Origin: Clostridium sp. AM33-3
Lineage (GTDB): Bacteria; Bacillota; Clostridia; Lachnospirales; Lachnospiraceae
Reading direction: 5' to 3'
Assembly (NCBI RefSeq): GCF_003480315.1
Contig: NZ_QUIV01000008.1
Coordinates: forward strand, 1-64,000
Length of the DNA stretch: 64,000 nucleotides
Shown piece after piece: positions 9,250-18,492 of this stretch. The translations under genes were made by a program, and so were the position numbers. The notes under the pieces are model-generated. The model was not told where the DNA came from. It searched no databases and saw only the letters and a program-made list of their open reading frames with translations. The first letter of the stretch is position 1; each line of letters opens with the position of its first letter.

Positions 9250-9816
9250 TTAATTTTCCTCATTAAATTTGAAGGTGTCCTTCAGACCACTCCACTTTTT
9301 GTCTTTCTCGGAGATGATCAGCTCTACGCCTTCCTCAAACGGCCAGTCAATGCCGATCTCCGGATCATTATAAGCCAGGCCGCCCTCATCGCCCGGATGA
9401 TAGAAATCGGTACACTTATAGGCAAACTCAGCCTCATCAGACAGGACCAGAAAGCCATGGGCGAAGCCTTCCGGAATATAGAACTGTTTCTTATTCTCTG
9501 CAGTCAGCTCTACGCCGAACCATTTGCCGTAGGTTTTGGAGTCTGCGCGCAGGTCTACTGCCACATCAAATACCGCACCGCGGATGGCACGCACCAGCTT
9601 GCCCTGCGGATACTGCTTCTGGAAATGCAGGCCGCGCAGTACGCCCTTTACAGACATGGACTGGTTGTCCTGTACAAATACCATGTTCAGGCCAGCCTCT
9701 TTGAAATCATTCTGGTTGTAAGTCTCTACAAAGTAACCGCGCTCATCCTTGAATACGGTTGGCTCGATCACATAAAGTCCCTCTATGTCGCAGGATGTCA
9801 CTTTGATCTTTCCCAT
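9250..9816 (-). CDS. rfbC: dTDP-4-dehydrorhamnose 3,5-epimerase
   Basis: RfbC (RmlC) epimerises dTDP-4-keto-6-deoxyglucose at C3 and C5, the third step towards dTDP-L-rhamnose. The 188-residue cupin has the family motifs VFKDERGYFVETYN, DNQSMSVKGVLRGLHFQ (catalytic His), GAVFDVAVDLR, IPEGFAHGFLVLSD and YKCTDFY with the catalytic Tyr. The ATG at 9816 is chosen because the GTG 15 bases upstream is part of the GTGAGG ribosome binding site. The other rhamnose genes (rfbA, rfbB, rfbD) are absent from the window. Rhamnose is therefore a likely sugar in the polymer built by this cluster. Confidence 0.96.
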   Translation of the reverse strand: MGKIKVTSCDIEGLYVIEPTVFKDERGYFVETYNQNDFKEAGLNMVFVQDNQSMSVKGVLRGLHFQKQYPQGKLVRAIRGAVFDVAVDLRADSKTYGKWFGVELTAENKKQFYIPEGFAHGFLVLSDEAEFAYKCTDFYHPGDEGGLAYNDPEIGIDWPFEEGVELIISEKDKKWSGLKDTFKFNEEN

Positions 9817-9849
9817 TGTTTTCTTCCTCACTTTTCCTTCATATAAAAT

Positions 9850-11514
9850 TTAAAGCCGGATGCACACGATGCTGAACAGGCGCACCAGGGCGTAACCGTT
9901 CAGACAGCACATCAGATACAATATACTACGGTTTTTATCCTTTGTCAAAACCACTGTCTGATTTTTCAGCGCCAATAAAAGCACTGGCAGAAATGGCAGG
10001 AAATACCGCCCCTGAACACCCAGGATCACCCGGGAGCTGACCGGTGTCCAGGCAATCAGCATAGACAGCATGGTAAGACCAGCGCAGGCCGCACATAAAA
10101 ATCCGGTCCAGACTCTGTGACGCCCGCTCATGCGAAGCTGCTCTCCCGGGATTTTTAAAGCCAGGCCGGTCAGACACAGGGTAAACGTCCAGACCGCCAG
10201 GTACGGCACATCCAGCACCTGATCCAGATTGCCAAGCCAGCCTCCGATCATGGTGATATGCATGTCCTTGGCATTCCAGAGCAGTGTCTGGTAAAACATC
10301 CGCACCAGCAGCACAGGATCATGGATGAGAAGGCTCATGCTAAAGCCTGTCTCCCCGGCCCAGGCCACGTAGCTGTCAGCCTCCGTAGCGGCTGCGTAGG
10401 TGGCAATCACCTGGCTGTTTACCAGATACATGGCCATGCCCCAGGCTATTCCCACTGCAAAGGCACTGATAAACCAGTTTCGCACCTTGCCGAATTTCTG
10501 CATAGGGATCAAAAGGCACAGGCCCAGCATCGGTGCGTAGACCATCTTGCAGGGGCCGGCCACAGCAGCCAGGACTGCTAACAGCACAATATCCCACGCC
10601 CGGACCTGTGCTCTTTCATAGGCCAGATCCAGACAGACTGCCGTCAGCAAAAACATGCAGGACAGGATCATCACATCGTAAGAAAAGGATGCCGCCAGAT
10701 GCAGGCTCATGGGAAGCACGGCTACACCGAAAAGCACTTCCTTTCCGAAAGGGATCCGCTTCATGGACCAATACAGCATGGCCACAAAGAAGAGCAGGTT
10801 GCAGAATCGTCCGAAATAAAGCAGGCTGACGGTGTTCAGGCCCAGAAGTCTTGCCAGGCTGATGCCGATGGCCTGAGGCACATAGGCAAGAGGCGTGGTG
10901 GTAACCGGCGGGTAGGTGGAGCTGACATAGGATCCCAGCGCCTCAATCTCTGCGGTGCGCTCCGGAGCGTACTGCCCGTTCAGGCCCAGGCTGTGAAGCA
11001 GCTCGTAGGTGGACTCCTCCAGCGTTTCGCCCAGCTTCGCTGCCTGTTCCCGGCTCTCAGCCGTCACCTGCAGATTGCCGTCCTCATCCGGCTCATACAC
11101 AAAATCCCCGTTCAGGTCTTCTATCCAGGCATCCTGCGCCCGCAAGAGCACCCGGCCATACCGGTCCCGCTGGGGCTGCCCGGTCATCTGTGAAGAAAGC
11201 CGGTAAGCGCTGACATAGTGGCTGATCTCATCCGGCGCCGTAAGCGGCGGCAGAACAAAGAGATAAAGGATGCCAAGACCGCCCGTCATAAGCACTGCCA
11301 GCTTCGGCAGAGAGCAGGGGACAGCCTTTTCAAGCAGGAAATAGCCGCAGACCGTGGTCAGTACCAGAACCAGCACGATCAGCAGCAGATACCGCCCCAT
11401 CTGCCAGGAGGCACCGGTCTCATGGATCCCGGCGCGCACATCCAGGCTGTGCCAGGCCGCAGCAGCCGCCAGGCACATGATCCCGGCAATCAGGCTAGTG
11501 CTTCTCTTCTTCAT
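9850..11514 (-). CDS. DUF2142 multi-pass membrane protein (glycosyltransferase-like)
   Basis: This is a 554-residue membrane protein of the DUF2142 family, which resembles GT-C glycosyltransferases that use lipid-linked sugars on the outer face of the membrane. It has an N-terminal helix, further membrane helices from about residue 40, a hallmark PPLTAPDEISHYVSAYRLS segment with the acidic residue expected for GT-C enzymes, a soluble loop of about 100 residues after it, and eight or more further helices. TTGAGGAG upstream provides the ribosome binding site for the ATG at 11514, and its start overlaps the DUF2304 gene by 20 bases. The pairing of DUF2142 with DUF2304 and GT2 genes is common in Gram-positive rhamnan-type clusters. 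Confidence 0.82.
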   Translation of the reverse strand: MKKRSTSLIAGIMCLAAAAAWHSLDVRAGIHETGASWQMGRYLLLIVLVLVLTTVCGYFLLEKAVPCSLPKLAVLMTGGLGILYLFVLPPLTAPDEISHYVSAYRLSSQMTGQPQRDRYGRVLLRAQDAWIEDLNGDFVYEPDEDGNLQVTAESREQAAKLGETLEESTYELLHSLGLNGQYAPERTAEIEALGSYVSSTYPPVTTTPLAYVPQAIGISLARLLGLNTVSLLYFGRFCNLLFFVAMLYWSMKRIPFGKEVLFGVAVLPMSLHLAASFSYDVMILSCMFLLTAVCLDLAYERAQVRAWDIVLLAVLAAVAGPCKMVYAPMLGLCLLIPMQKFGKVRNWFISAFAVGIAWGMAMYLVNSQVIATYAAATEADSYVAWAGETGFSMSLLIHDPVLLVRMFYQTLLWNAKDMHITMIGGWLGNLDQVLDVPYLAVWTFTLCLTGLALKIPGEQLRMSGRHRVWTGFLCAACAGLTMLSMLIAWTPVSSRVILGVQGRYFLPFLPVLLLALKNQTVVLTKDKNRSILYLMCCLNGYALVRLFSIVCIRL

Positions 11515-11845
11515 ATTTTTTCTCCTCAAGCGCCATGGCCTGTACCAGTTCCTTGATCTTGCTTTCCAGCTGGGAGATATGGATGCTCATAAAGAACACC
11601 TTTAAAATCAGCACAAAGATCGCAAACAAAAATAAAAAGTTGGTTGTTGCGTAGATTCCCAGAAGACTGGCGCAGGCATCGGCCACCTTCGGAAATACGC
11701 TGTATACCACCAGCACCAGGGCCAGCACGATCCAGAAGATCGCGCTCTCGATCTGCATCCGGGACTGGCGTATCTTGCGCATGATCATGGCAAAGGTGCC
11801 AAGGGACACCAGGATCAGCGCAATTCGCAGGGTTATGGTCATCAT
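11495..11845 (-). CDS. DUF2304 small membrane protein
   Basis: This is a 116-residue membrane protein of family DUF2304. It has three hydrophobic helices (LRIALILVSLGTFAMIM, AIFWIVLALVLVVYSVF, TTNFLFLFAIFVLILKVFF) and ends in a charged coiled-coil (ISQLESKIKELVQAMALEEK). The start at 11845 forms an ATGA overlap with the stop of the preceding glycosyltransferase and has GGAG nine bases upstream; the longer frame was rejected for lack of coupling. In other Firmicutes and Actinobacteria such proteins sit beside GT2 glycosyltransferases and are thought to help them at the membrane, though the exact role is not established. Confidence 0.85.
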   Translation of the reverse strand: MMTITLRIALILVSLGTFAMIMRKIRQSRMQIESAIFWIVLALVLVVYSVFPKVADACASLLGIYATTNFLFLFAIFVLILKVFFMSIHISQLESKIKELVQAMALEEKKYEEEKH

Positions 11846-12786
11846 GATTTTCTTCTCCATTTCTTTTCCCAGTAAAGCGGACTCATGCTGCACCAGAGGA
11901 TCATCTTCCTGGGAAGCTTCTCATACTGTTTTCCCAGCTTATAGCCGAGATATTTGCAGCCGCTGCTGACCACAAGCTCCGGGATCAGAAAGCCCCGGAA
12001 ATGCGCCAGCAGATATTTTGCCGTCTGCTTCACCAGGCGGATGCCCTCGCCCTCAGATTTCAGCTCCGCAAAAATCTCCGGGTGCTCTGCCTGGGATACT
12101 GCCAGATCAAAGTTCCTGTGAAACTGCTGCATGGGTGTCAGGTTATGGGAATGGACCACCTTTGCCTCCGGCACATAGGCCACCGCGTAACCTGCATCCA
12201 TGGCCGTTGCCGCGTAGATCATGTCTTCATTAAAAAGTGTGCTGTTCACAAAGCCCTCCAGCTTCCGGAAAATGTCCTTGCGGTACGCACAGCAGACATT
12301 GGAAGCAAAGTACGTCTTGATCCCCATGGTTTCCAGATTCTTTTTCGTCTTGACCATGGGCTTATCCGGGTAGTTAAAGGCGCGGGTATAACGCTCGATC
12401 GTGCGGCAGTCCTTTGCGGGAAGCTGCTTTGCATAAGCTACCGCCACGGTCTCACCCTCCGGTCCCTTCTGTTCCAGCCCCCTCAGCAGGTTCTCGATCA
12501 GATGCTCATCCTGTGGGACTGCATCATCCGTCATGAATATCATGATATCCGATTCGGAATACCACGCCGCCAGATTACGTGTACCGCCATGATCAAACTC
12601 TTCCTTCGTCAGATGATGGACCTCCATACCGGGGATATTCCGGTATCCGTCCGCGTTCCAATAAGATTTTTCTGTATTCATAATGATGATCCGGTTCGGT
12701 ACCACAGTCTGCTTCCTGAGCATCTGAAGCAGTCTCGCAAACCGCCGGTCCGGCTTATACACCGGAATCAAAACATCAACTGTCAT
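11842..12786 (-). CDS. GT2 family glycosyltransferase (rhamnosyltransferase-like)
   Basis: This is a GT-A fold glycosyltransferase of 314 residues. VDVLIPVYKPDRRFARLLQM begins the nucleotide-sugar-binding half; FDHGGTRNLAAWYSESDIMI and the DxD-type FMTDDAVPQD follow, and NSTLFNEDMIYAATAMDAGY carries the acceptor-side acidic catalytic region. HGGTRN and the ED motif are typical of rhamnosyltransferases (WsaF/RfbF-like), which agrees with rfbC in the cluster. The start at 12786 is supported by GGGAGG six bases upstream. It overlaps the flippase gene by 11 bases and the DUF2304 gene by four. Linkage and acceptor cannot be read from the sequence. Confidence 0.88.
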   Translation of the reverse strand: MTVDVLIPVYKPDRRFARLLQMLRKQTVVPNRIIIMNTEKSYWNADGYRNIPGMEVHHLTKEEFDHGGTRNLAAWYSESDIMIFMTDDAVPQDEHLIENLLRGLEQKGPEGETVAVAYAKQLPAKDCRTIERYTRAFNYPDKPMVKTKKNLETMGIKTYFASNVCCAYRKDIFRKLEGFVNSTLFNEDMIYAATAMDAGYAVAYVPEAKVVHSHNLTPMQQFHRNFDLAVSQAEHPEIFAELKSEGEGIRLVKQTAKYLLAHFRGFLIPELVVSSGCKYLGYKLGKQYEKLPRKMILWCSMSPLYWEKKWRRKS

Positions 12787-14074
12787 GACGCACCTCCCGT
12801 ATTTCTTTTTGTATCTCAAACCAGGCACCGCCCACAAAGCCTGCTGCCATCACGATCATCAAAATGAGATAGGCAAACGCTGCGCCGAAGATTCCAAGCG
12901 CCACCGTAAGCCTCGGTGCCAGAATGGCCGCAAGCACAGTCAGCACTGCGTAAATGCCAAAAATCAGCTTCTGCCTGCGCAGGATCACCAATACATAATA
13001 ATATAAATTCAGCACTGCATAAAAGCCGCCGCCCAGCACGATCATAATAAATGCCGGCCACAGCGCCGTCAGCGTTCCGCTGTAGGATTTGCCAAGCAGC
13101 CACTCTAAAAGTGCCAGGACCGGTCTGCCAAACACCACGGTCCCTCCCACCGCCAGCACCGTCAGGCCTCCGATCACCGCCATGATGGTAAGAAGCTTCT
13201 TTTTAAAATCAGAAAACCGGTGTTCATTCCAGCAGTCCGTCAGATACGTCAGAAACGGGCGGATAACAAAGCCCGCCGCCAGATTTATGACGGAGGTCGG
13301 CATGAAGATCACATTGAAATAGCCGCTGGCCGCATCGCCCAGATGGGCATCTATGGCATATTTTGCAGCGGAAAAAATATAAAAATCCAAAAACACCGAT
13401 ACAAACAAAAGAATAGACGATGCCGTTAAGGAAACGCCCTGCTTTGCGCTCCATCCGTAATCCACCCGCTTCAGTTCTCTTAAAACCACAATGTCAAACA
13501 GTACTACACCGGCAATCTGTCCTAGAACCGCTGCCGCGCAGGCGGCAAACAGTCCTGCCCCCGAAACCAGCGTGGCCAGAAATACCCCCACCGACAAAAT
13601 CGTACGGAATGTATTGGAGCGTCCGGTCAGGTACAGGCAACCCTGACGCTGAAATTCCGACTCATACACATCAGCAAAACCGTCGATCACCTTGTAGACG
13701 ATCAGCAGGAAAATGATCTGCGCCTTCTGCCAGGAATAACCGATACACGCCAGATATCCGACTCCGAGAAGCAGTGCCAGGGTGCAGGTCACATACCGGT
13801 GATGCAGGTAATCCCCGAACCGGTACTGGTTTGTCCCATCCGTGATGTGGAACGGACGGATTCCAAAGTAGGCCAGAAGAAACATCTGCTGCCCTACGGT
13901 ACTGAACCCGAAGGAAAAGATTCCTCCCTGCTCCTCCCCCGCAATGCGCAATACCAGAAAGGAAAGCACCATGCTGGCAAAGGCATAGAAGAAGCTTCCT
14001 GTCATATTCCAGATCATATTCTCTTTTTCCAGGCTCATCCCTGTCTTCATAAGAAGGTGCGTCCAGTGTTTCAT
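12776..14074 (-). CDS. Polysaccharide flippase-like membrane protein (MOP superfamily)
   Basis: This 432-residue protein has about 12 predicted membrane helices and a Wzx/RfbX-like layout, starting NMTGSFFYAFASMVLSFLVL with RIAGEEQGGIFSFGFSTVGQ after the first helix. MOP-superfamily flippases move undecaprenyl-linked oligosaccharides across the membrane. GGAG lies ten bases before the ATG. It is the second flippase-type gene in the cluster; the other, at 17021-18475, belongs to a different subfamily. Two flippases plus an ABC permease suggest that more than one glycan is exported, or that one flippase handles a side-chain precursor. No motif separates these options. Confidence 0.85.
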   Translation of the reverse strand: MKHWTHLLMKTGMSLEKENMIWNMTGSFFYAFASMVLSFLVLRIAGEEQGGIFSFGFSTVGQQMFLLAYFGIRPFHITDGTNQYRFGDYLHHRYVTCTLALLLGVGYLACIGYSWQKAQIIFLLIVYKVIDGFADVYESEFQRQGCLYLTGRSNTFRTILSVGVFLATLVSGAGLFAACAAAVLGQIAGVVLFDIVVLRELKRVDYGWSAKQGVSLTASSILLFVSVFLDFYIFSAAKYAIDAHLGDAASGYFNVIFMPTSVINLAAGFVIRPFLTYLTDCWNEHRFSDFKKKLLTIMAVIGGLTVLAVGGTVVFGRPVLALLEWLLGKSYSGTLTALWPAFIMIVLGGGFYAVLNLYYYVLVILRRQKLIFGIYAVLTVLAAILAPRLTVALGIFGAAFAYLILMIVMAAGFVGGAWFEIQKEIREVRHDS

Positions 14075-14095
14075 AGTGATTGTACTCCGTTACGT

Positions 14096-14818
14096 TTATA
14101 TTCTCTGGCTGCTTCTGTCACGGCGCATGGCTGAACTGTTCCGGAAATTCTGGATCAGCAAAATCGACAGAAGCATCCGAGCCATATACCGCACAGCCAC
14201 CATCGGCTTTAAATAGCTCTCGCCACCAGCCCGCTCCGCGATGTGCACCGGAATCTCGGCCACCCTTGCTCCCTGCTTTAACAGGTAAGACACGGTATCC
14301 GGCTCCGGTCCGTAGTTTAAGTTCAGGGCAAATTCTTTGATCATCTCCCGATCGAACATCCGCATGCCGGAGGTCGGATCGTTGACTGTCACGCCCGTTG
14401 TCAGGCGGATGGCCATTTCAATCAGACGGCTTCCCAGCATACGCATGGACCAGTCCTTCTTCGCATTCACAAACCGGCTTCCGATGACAATTTCATAGCC
14501 CTCTTTCATCTTTTCCATCATAGGCTCAATGAACTCCGGCCGGTGCTGCCCGTCACCATCAAACTGGATGGCATATTCATATCCTTTATGGTAAGCGTAT
14601 TTCATTCCTGCCTGAAAGCAGCCTGCAAGGCCCAGATTCACCGGAAGATCCAGCAGGTTGAAACCGTTTTCCCGGCAAATGGCTGCTGTCCGGTCTCTGG
14701 AGCCGTCATTGACCACAATATAATCAAACTGCGGATACTTATCCTCCAGCTCCCGTACCACATTCTCGATATTCGCTTCCTCATTATAGGCGGGAATCAC
14801 GATCAGCACCTTGTTCAT
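14096..14818 (-). CDS. GT2 family glycosyltransferase (DPM-like, polyprenyl-phosphate)
   Basis: This is a 240-residue GT2 enzyme closest in pattern to dolichyl/undecaprenyl-phosphate hexosyltransferases: VLIVIPAYNEEANIENVV, YIVVNDGSRDRT, VNLGLAGCFQAGMKYA, the metal-binding FDGDGQH, VIGSRF, and NDPTSGMRMFDREMI. The C-terminus has a positively charged tail rather than added membrane helices, so it is probably peripheral. Such enzymes make polyprenyl-phosphate sugars used as donors by GT-C enzymes, a fit with the DUF2142 protein in the same operon. It overlaps the upstream aminotransferase by four bases (ATGA). The sugar is not determinable from sequence. Confidence 0.9.
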   Translation of the reverse strand: MNKVLIVIPAYNEEANIENVVRELEDKYPQFDYIVVNDGSRDRTAAICRENGFNLLDLPVNLGLAGCFQAGMKYAYHKGYEYAIQFDGDGQHRPEFIEPMMEKMKEGYEIVIGSRFVNAKKDWSMRMLGSRLIEMAIRLTTGVTVNDPTSGMRMFDREMIKEFALNLNYGPEPDTVSYLLKQGARVAEIPVHIAERAGGESYLKPMVAVRYMARMLLSILLIQNFRNSSAMRRDRSSQRI

Positions 14819-15939
14819 TTCGACTTTTCTCCACATTTCAGTATGATATCGCAGATCTCGTCCACTGTTTCCAGGGAAAGATCCGGGTATAACGGCAGTG
14901 TCAGCACCTCAGAGGCGATCCGCTTTGCCACCGGTGTGTCATCCGAAGAGAACTGTTCCCGGTAACATGCGTAATCGTTGATGCACGGATAGAAATACTT
15001 GCGAGCAAAGATGTTGTACTCCTTCAGCGCCGCAAAGATCTCGTCCCGGTCTGCGCCGTAGCCCTCAAACACCACCGGCATGTAAGCATAATTGTAACGC
15101 ACGCCAGCCTTTTCTTTGCAGAGACGGATGCCTTCCACGCCGCCCAGGCGCTCCCGGTAACGCTCTGTCAGAACTTTTCTCTTAGCAATGTCCGCGTCCA
15201 CATGGCGCAGGTTGCAGAGGCCCATGGCCGCCTGGAACTCATTCATCTTTCCGTTGGCACCCACATACTCCACCTGCTCATAACCGGTAATGCCGAAGTT
15301 TTTGAGCTGATACAGCAGATCCTTTAATTCCGGGTCATGAAATGCCACCGCGCCGCCCTCGATGCTGTGAAATACCTTGGTGGCATGGAAGCTGAACATG
15401 GAGGCATCGCCAAACTCACCGATACCAACGCCATCAAGCTCCTCACCAAAGGTGTGGGCTGCGTCATAAATGACCTTTAAGCCATGACGGTCCGCAATCT
15501 CCTGAATGCGCTTTACATCGCAGGGATTTCCATATACATGGACTGGAACAATTGCGGAGGTCTTCTCCGTGATGAGGCTTTCCAGTTTGTCCACGTCGAT
15601 GGTATAGTCTTCCTCATTGATATCACAGAATACCGGAGTCAGGCCGTTTCGCACGATAGCGTGGGTGGTGGAGGCAAAGCTGAAGGGAGTCGTGATAACC
15701 TCACCGGTCAGCTTCATGGCCTGCAGCGTCAGCTCCAGCGCCATATGGCCGTTGACAAACAGCTCCAGATTCGGCGTTTTTAAGTATGCTTTCAGTTTTT
15801 CCTTTAAGGTTTCATGGTATTCGCCCATGTTGGTCAGCCAGGCGCTGTCCCAGATGGGCTTTAACATTTCCACATATTCTTCCAGAGGCGGCAGTGATGA
15901 ACGGGTCACCATAACCGGCTCTTCATGTCGTTTTATCAT
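14815..15939 (-). CDS. DegT/DnrJ/EryC1/StrS family sugar aminotransferase
   Basis: This PLP-dependent enzyme of 374 residues transfers an amino group to a nucleotide-linked keto sugar. Family marks include FVNGHMALELTLQAM, TTPFSFASTTHAIVRNG, VIYDAAHTFGEE (PLP pocket Asp) and the Schiff-base lysine in SFHATKVFHSIEGG, followed by YVGANGKMNEFQAAMG. It is coupled by ATGA overlaps to the ATP-grasp gene upstream and the GT2 gene downstream. An amino sugar, such as a 3- or 4-amino-deoxyhexose, is therefore likely in the glycan. The matching dehydratase that would supply the keto sugar is not in the window. Confidence 0.94.
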   Translation of the reverse strand: MIKRHEEPVMVTRSSLPPLEEYVEMLKPIWDSAWLTNMGEYHETLKEKLKAYLKTPNLELFVNGHMALELTLQAMKLTGEVITTPFSFASTTHAIVRNGLTPVFCDINEEDYTIDVDKLESLITEKTSAIVPVHVYGNPCDVKRIQEIADRHGLKVIYDAAHTFGEELDGVGIGEFGDASMFSFHATKVFHSIEGGAVAFHDPELKDLLYQLKNFGITGYEQVEYVGANGKMNEFQAAMGLCNLRHVDADIAKRKVLTERYRERLGGVEGIRLCKEKAGVRYNYAYMPVVFEGYGADRDEIFAALKEYNIFARKYFYPCINDYACYREQFSSDDTPVAKRIASEVLTLPLYPDLSLETVDEICDIILKCGEKSK

Positions 15940-17024
15940 CTGTCATTCTCTCCCTTCGCCTGACTTGTGGCATTGCACGGGCTGTCCGTCTGCCCTGCGC
16001 CAGCTGCTTTATCCTGGCTGTTCATGGAATACTCCGCGTACCGTCTTGCAATGTACTGCTCGCCGGTCACGGACAGCTCATCCAGTTTTTCTCCGGTAAA
16101 GCAGCGTATATGGGCATCTGCCATATCGTAGCCTGCAGCGCCGGAAAATGCCACACCGCCCGCAAACCGCGGATTGCATTCCAGGAAATAATACTCGTTC
16201 TTTTCCTGATCTGCCTCGATAAATTCCATATTTACACAGCCCCGGATACCCACCGCTTCCGCAATATCCCGGCATTGCTGCTCCAGCAGTCCGTTTCGGA
16301 ATACGCAGACTGAGGTTCCCGCACCGTTTAAGGTGCGCAGAAGCTCCCGCCTCGGCAGGCAGGATATCTGTCCGGTTTCCGGATTTCTCACCACATCCAC
16401 AGTGATAACATGTCCGTCGATCTTCGGCTGCACCAGATACTGCTGTTTCTGCTCCTCGCTACAGGTATGCAGCAGGAATTCCAGATCCTCTCTGGATTCC
16501 AGGATCCGGAGGCCCTGGCTGCTCCGCCCGTCAAAGGGCTTGGCCACCAGCGGATAGGAACACAACATGGTTTCAAGCTCTGCCAGCCGCACACCCGGAA
16601 TGGTCCGGCAGAGCTTCCGCTCCCGCAGGAACACTTCCATCTTCTCCTTATTCCGGCAAAGGCTGACAGCAGAAGCATCGGAAAGCCAGACCTCTGCGTC
16701 CAGCATTTTGAAATCCTCCGCCAGCTCTGTCCTCCACTGCTGGATCACGTCAATTTCCACATCAGTCAGCGGCATCAGCACGCTGGCCTGTTCTTTTTTA
16801 CAAAGCTCTTTCAGAAAATTCCGATACTGTTCCCGGCCGGTGGCGTAGGGGGCCCTGTAAAATACATCCACATCCCGGGAGTTTACCACCCACTCAGCCG
16901 GGTATATATCGCAGCCCACAACCCGCATACCTGCCTTGTGGCAGGCAGAAATCACGTTCTGGGCAGAAAACGACCCGATAGCCGTAACGATCACTGTTTT
17001 TTTCATAACCTCATTCTCCATCAT
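15936..17024 (-). CDS. ATP-grasp family ligase (carbamoyl-phosphate synthetase-like)
   Basis: This is an ATP-grasp enzyme of 362 residues, which uses ATP to activate a carboxylate and join it to an amine. It opens with a Rossmann-like segment (KTVIVTAIGSFSAQNVISA) and CDIYPAEW, continues with MPLTDVEIDVIQQW and the ATP-binding PLVAKPFDGRSSQGLRIL, and has the metal-binding tail NMEFIEADQEKNEYYFLECNPRFAGG. The start at 17024 overlaps the flippase stop (ATGA) and has GAGG eight bases upstream; the longer frame has no support. Next to an aminotransferase, it may attach an amino acid or other acyl group to an amino sugar; that role is inferred from context. Confidence 0.85.
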   Translation of the reverse strand: MMENEVMKKTVIVTAIGSFSAQNVISACHKAGMRVVGCDIYPAEWVVNSRDVDVFYRAPYATGREQYRNFLKELCKKEQASVLMPLTDVEIDVIQQWRTELAEDFKMLDAEVWLSDASAVSLCRNKEKMEVFLRERKLCRTIPGVRLAELETMLCSYPLVAKPFDGRSSQGLRILESREDLEFLLHTCSEEQKQQYLVQPKIDGHVITVDVVRNPETGQISCLPRRELLRTLNGAGTSVCVFRNGLLEQQCRDIAEAVGIRGCVNMEFIEADQEKNEYYFLECNPRFAGGVAFSGAAGYDMADAHIRCFTGEKLDELSVTGEQYIARRYAEYSMNSQDKAAGAGQTDSPCNATSQAKGENDR

Positions 17025-18475
17025 TTTTTCAGCCTCTCCTTTACCATGCCTGCCAGAAAGCAGAAGCTTTCCAGGCGGAAGGCTTCCGCCAGCACAATGT
17101 ATACAAAGGCCCCACAAACGATCTGCAGTACCAGCTTCAGCCATACCGACATAGGCGGAAGCCACGTGCCAAAGACCATGACAGCTCCGCACATCACAAC
17201 AGATAATGCAGCCGGAGGGGCCACATCCATCCACTGGTGGGCAATGTCATAGCCAAGCAGCTTTTTGTTCGGCGCCGCATTGACAAAGGTGCACACGAAA
17301 TCCTGAAATGCCTTGATGCACACCATGATAAACACATTGAACTGCATGCCGATGACCAGGGCCAGAATACTCAAAGCCTTCTTCACCAGCTCCAGCTTTA
17401 AAAAGATATCGCTGCGTCCCACTGCGTTGATGGCCTGCAGATTCGTAATATGAATCGGCCAGAAGCAGTAGGAAACACACATGATCCGCAAAAATGGTAC
17501 ACAGATCAGCCATTTTTCTCCCAGAAGGGCAAGTACCAGCGTATCCGCCACCGCAAACAGTCCCATGAGCATCGGGATCACCGCAAAGGAACTTAAGCGG
17601 ATGGCCCGGCGCACCATATCCCGCACCTTATCCCTGTCATCCTGACAGGCAGAAAAAGCCGGAAGCAGCACCGCCTGAATGGCCGCCCCCAGGTTGGTGG
17701 CGATCAGCTTTGGAAACTGTTCTCCGCGGTTGTAGCTGCCCAACAACTCTTCATTATATATCTTTCCGATCAAAAGTCCATACAGATTATTAAATACCGT
17801 ATCTAACAAGGAAGCGCAGAGAAGCTTCCATCCAAAGGCAAACATGGTCCGGATCCGGTCAAAGCCGAAGCACAGGCCCGGCTTCCAGGAAACCGTAAGG
17901 AACAGCACGACCATCAGACTGATGTAGTAGCTAATCTGCTGCCATACCATAGCCCACACACCAAATCCCCGATATGCCATGAAAATACTGATGACGCCGG
18001 AAATGGCAGAAGCAGCCAGGGTGGAAAAAAAGAGTCCCCGAAACTCCATGTTCCGGGACACATAGGCCGTCTGCACTGAGATGACTGCCCCCGGAAACAG
18101 CACGATACCCAGTACCCGCACAATGGGCTTTAATACCGGGATTGCGTAAAACTCCGCGATAGCCGGCGCCGCCAGATACAGCAACGCATAAAATACAACC
18201 GATGCCGCAAGTTCAAAATAGCAGACCGATGAGAAATCCACCTCGTCAGCCTGCTTTTTCTGCACCAGAGCCGTGGAAAAACCGCTCTGGACAAATACAT
18301 TTGCAATGGTGATAAAGATCATGATGATCCCCACCACACCGTACTCCGCCGGAGTTAACAGCCTGGCTAAAAGAATCGCGATCACAAACTGGATGCCCTG
18401 GGCTCCTCCGTTTTCGAGAAGCTTCCAGAACAGTCCGCTTGCCACTTTATTTTTCATTCCTGTTTCGTTACTCAT
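17021..18475 (-). CDS. Lipopolysaccharide/teichuronic acid flippase-like protein (WzxC/TuaB type)
   Basis: This is a 484-residue membrane protein with about 12-14 helices, of the WzxC/TuaB branch of the MOP flippases. Typical stretches are SGLFWKLLENGGAQGIQFVI, ILLARLLTPAEYGVVGIIMI, FSTALVQKK, and YNRGEQFPKLIATNLGAAIQ in the middle. It should carry lipid-linked oligosaccharide units across the membrane. The start at 18475 has only a weak AAGAGAT ribosome binding site, but the alternative upstream starts have none. It lies 17 bases after the first glycosyltransferase of the cluster and overlaps the ATP-grasp gene. Confidence 0.9.
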   Translation of the reverse strand: MSNETGMKNKVASGLFWKLLENGGAQGIQFVIAILLARLLTPAEYGVVGIIMIFITIANVFVQSGFSTALVQKKQADEVDFSSVCYFELAASVVFYALLYLAAPAIAEFYAIPVLKPIVRVLGIVLFPGAVISVQTAYVSRNMEFRGLFFSTLAASAISGVISIFMAYRGFGVWAMVWQQISYYISLMVVLFLTVSWKPGLCFGFDRIRTMFAFGWKLLCASLLDTVFNNLYGLLIGKIYNEELLGSYNRGEQFPKLIATNLGAAIQAVLLPAFSACQDDRDKVRDMVRRAIRLSSFAVIPMLMGLFAVADTLVLALLGEKWLICVPFLRIMCVSYCFWPIHITNLQAINAVGRSDIFLKLELVKKALSILALVIGMQFNVFIMVCIKAFQDFVCTFVNAAPNKKLLGYDIAHQWMDVAPPAALSVVMCGAVMVFGTWLPPMSVWLKLVLQIVCGAFVYIVLAEAFRLESFCFLAGMVKERLKK

Positions 18476-18492
18476 AATGATCTCTTTCGATT

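Noticed and set aside
12001..12867. A 288-codon plus-strand frame opposite a glycosyltransferase
   Set aside because: Antisense shadow; no ribosome binding site and it crosses the boundary of two real genes.
16410..17252. A 280-codon plus-strand frame opposite the ATP-grasp gene
   Set aside because: Antisense shadow lacking any motif; the ATP-grasp protein is convincing.
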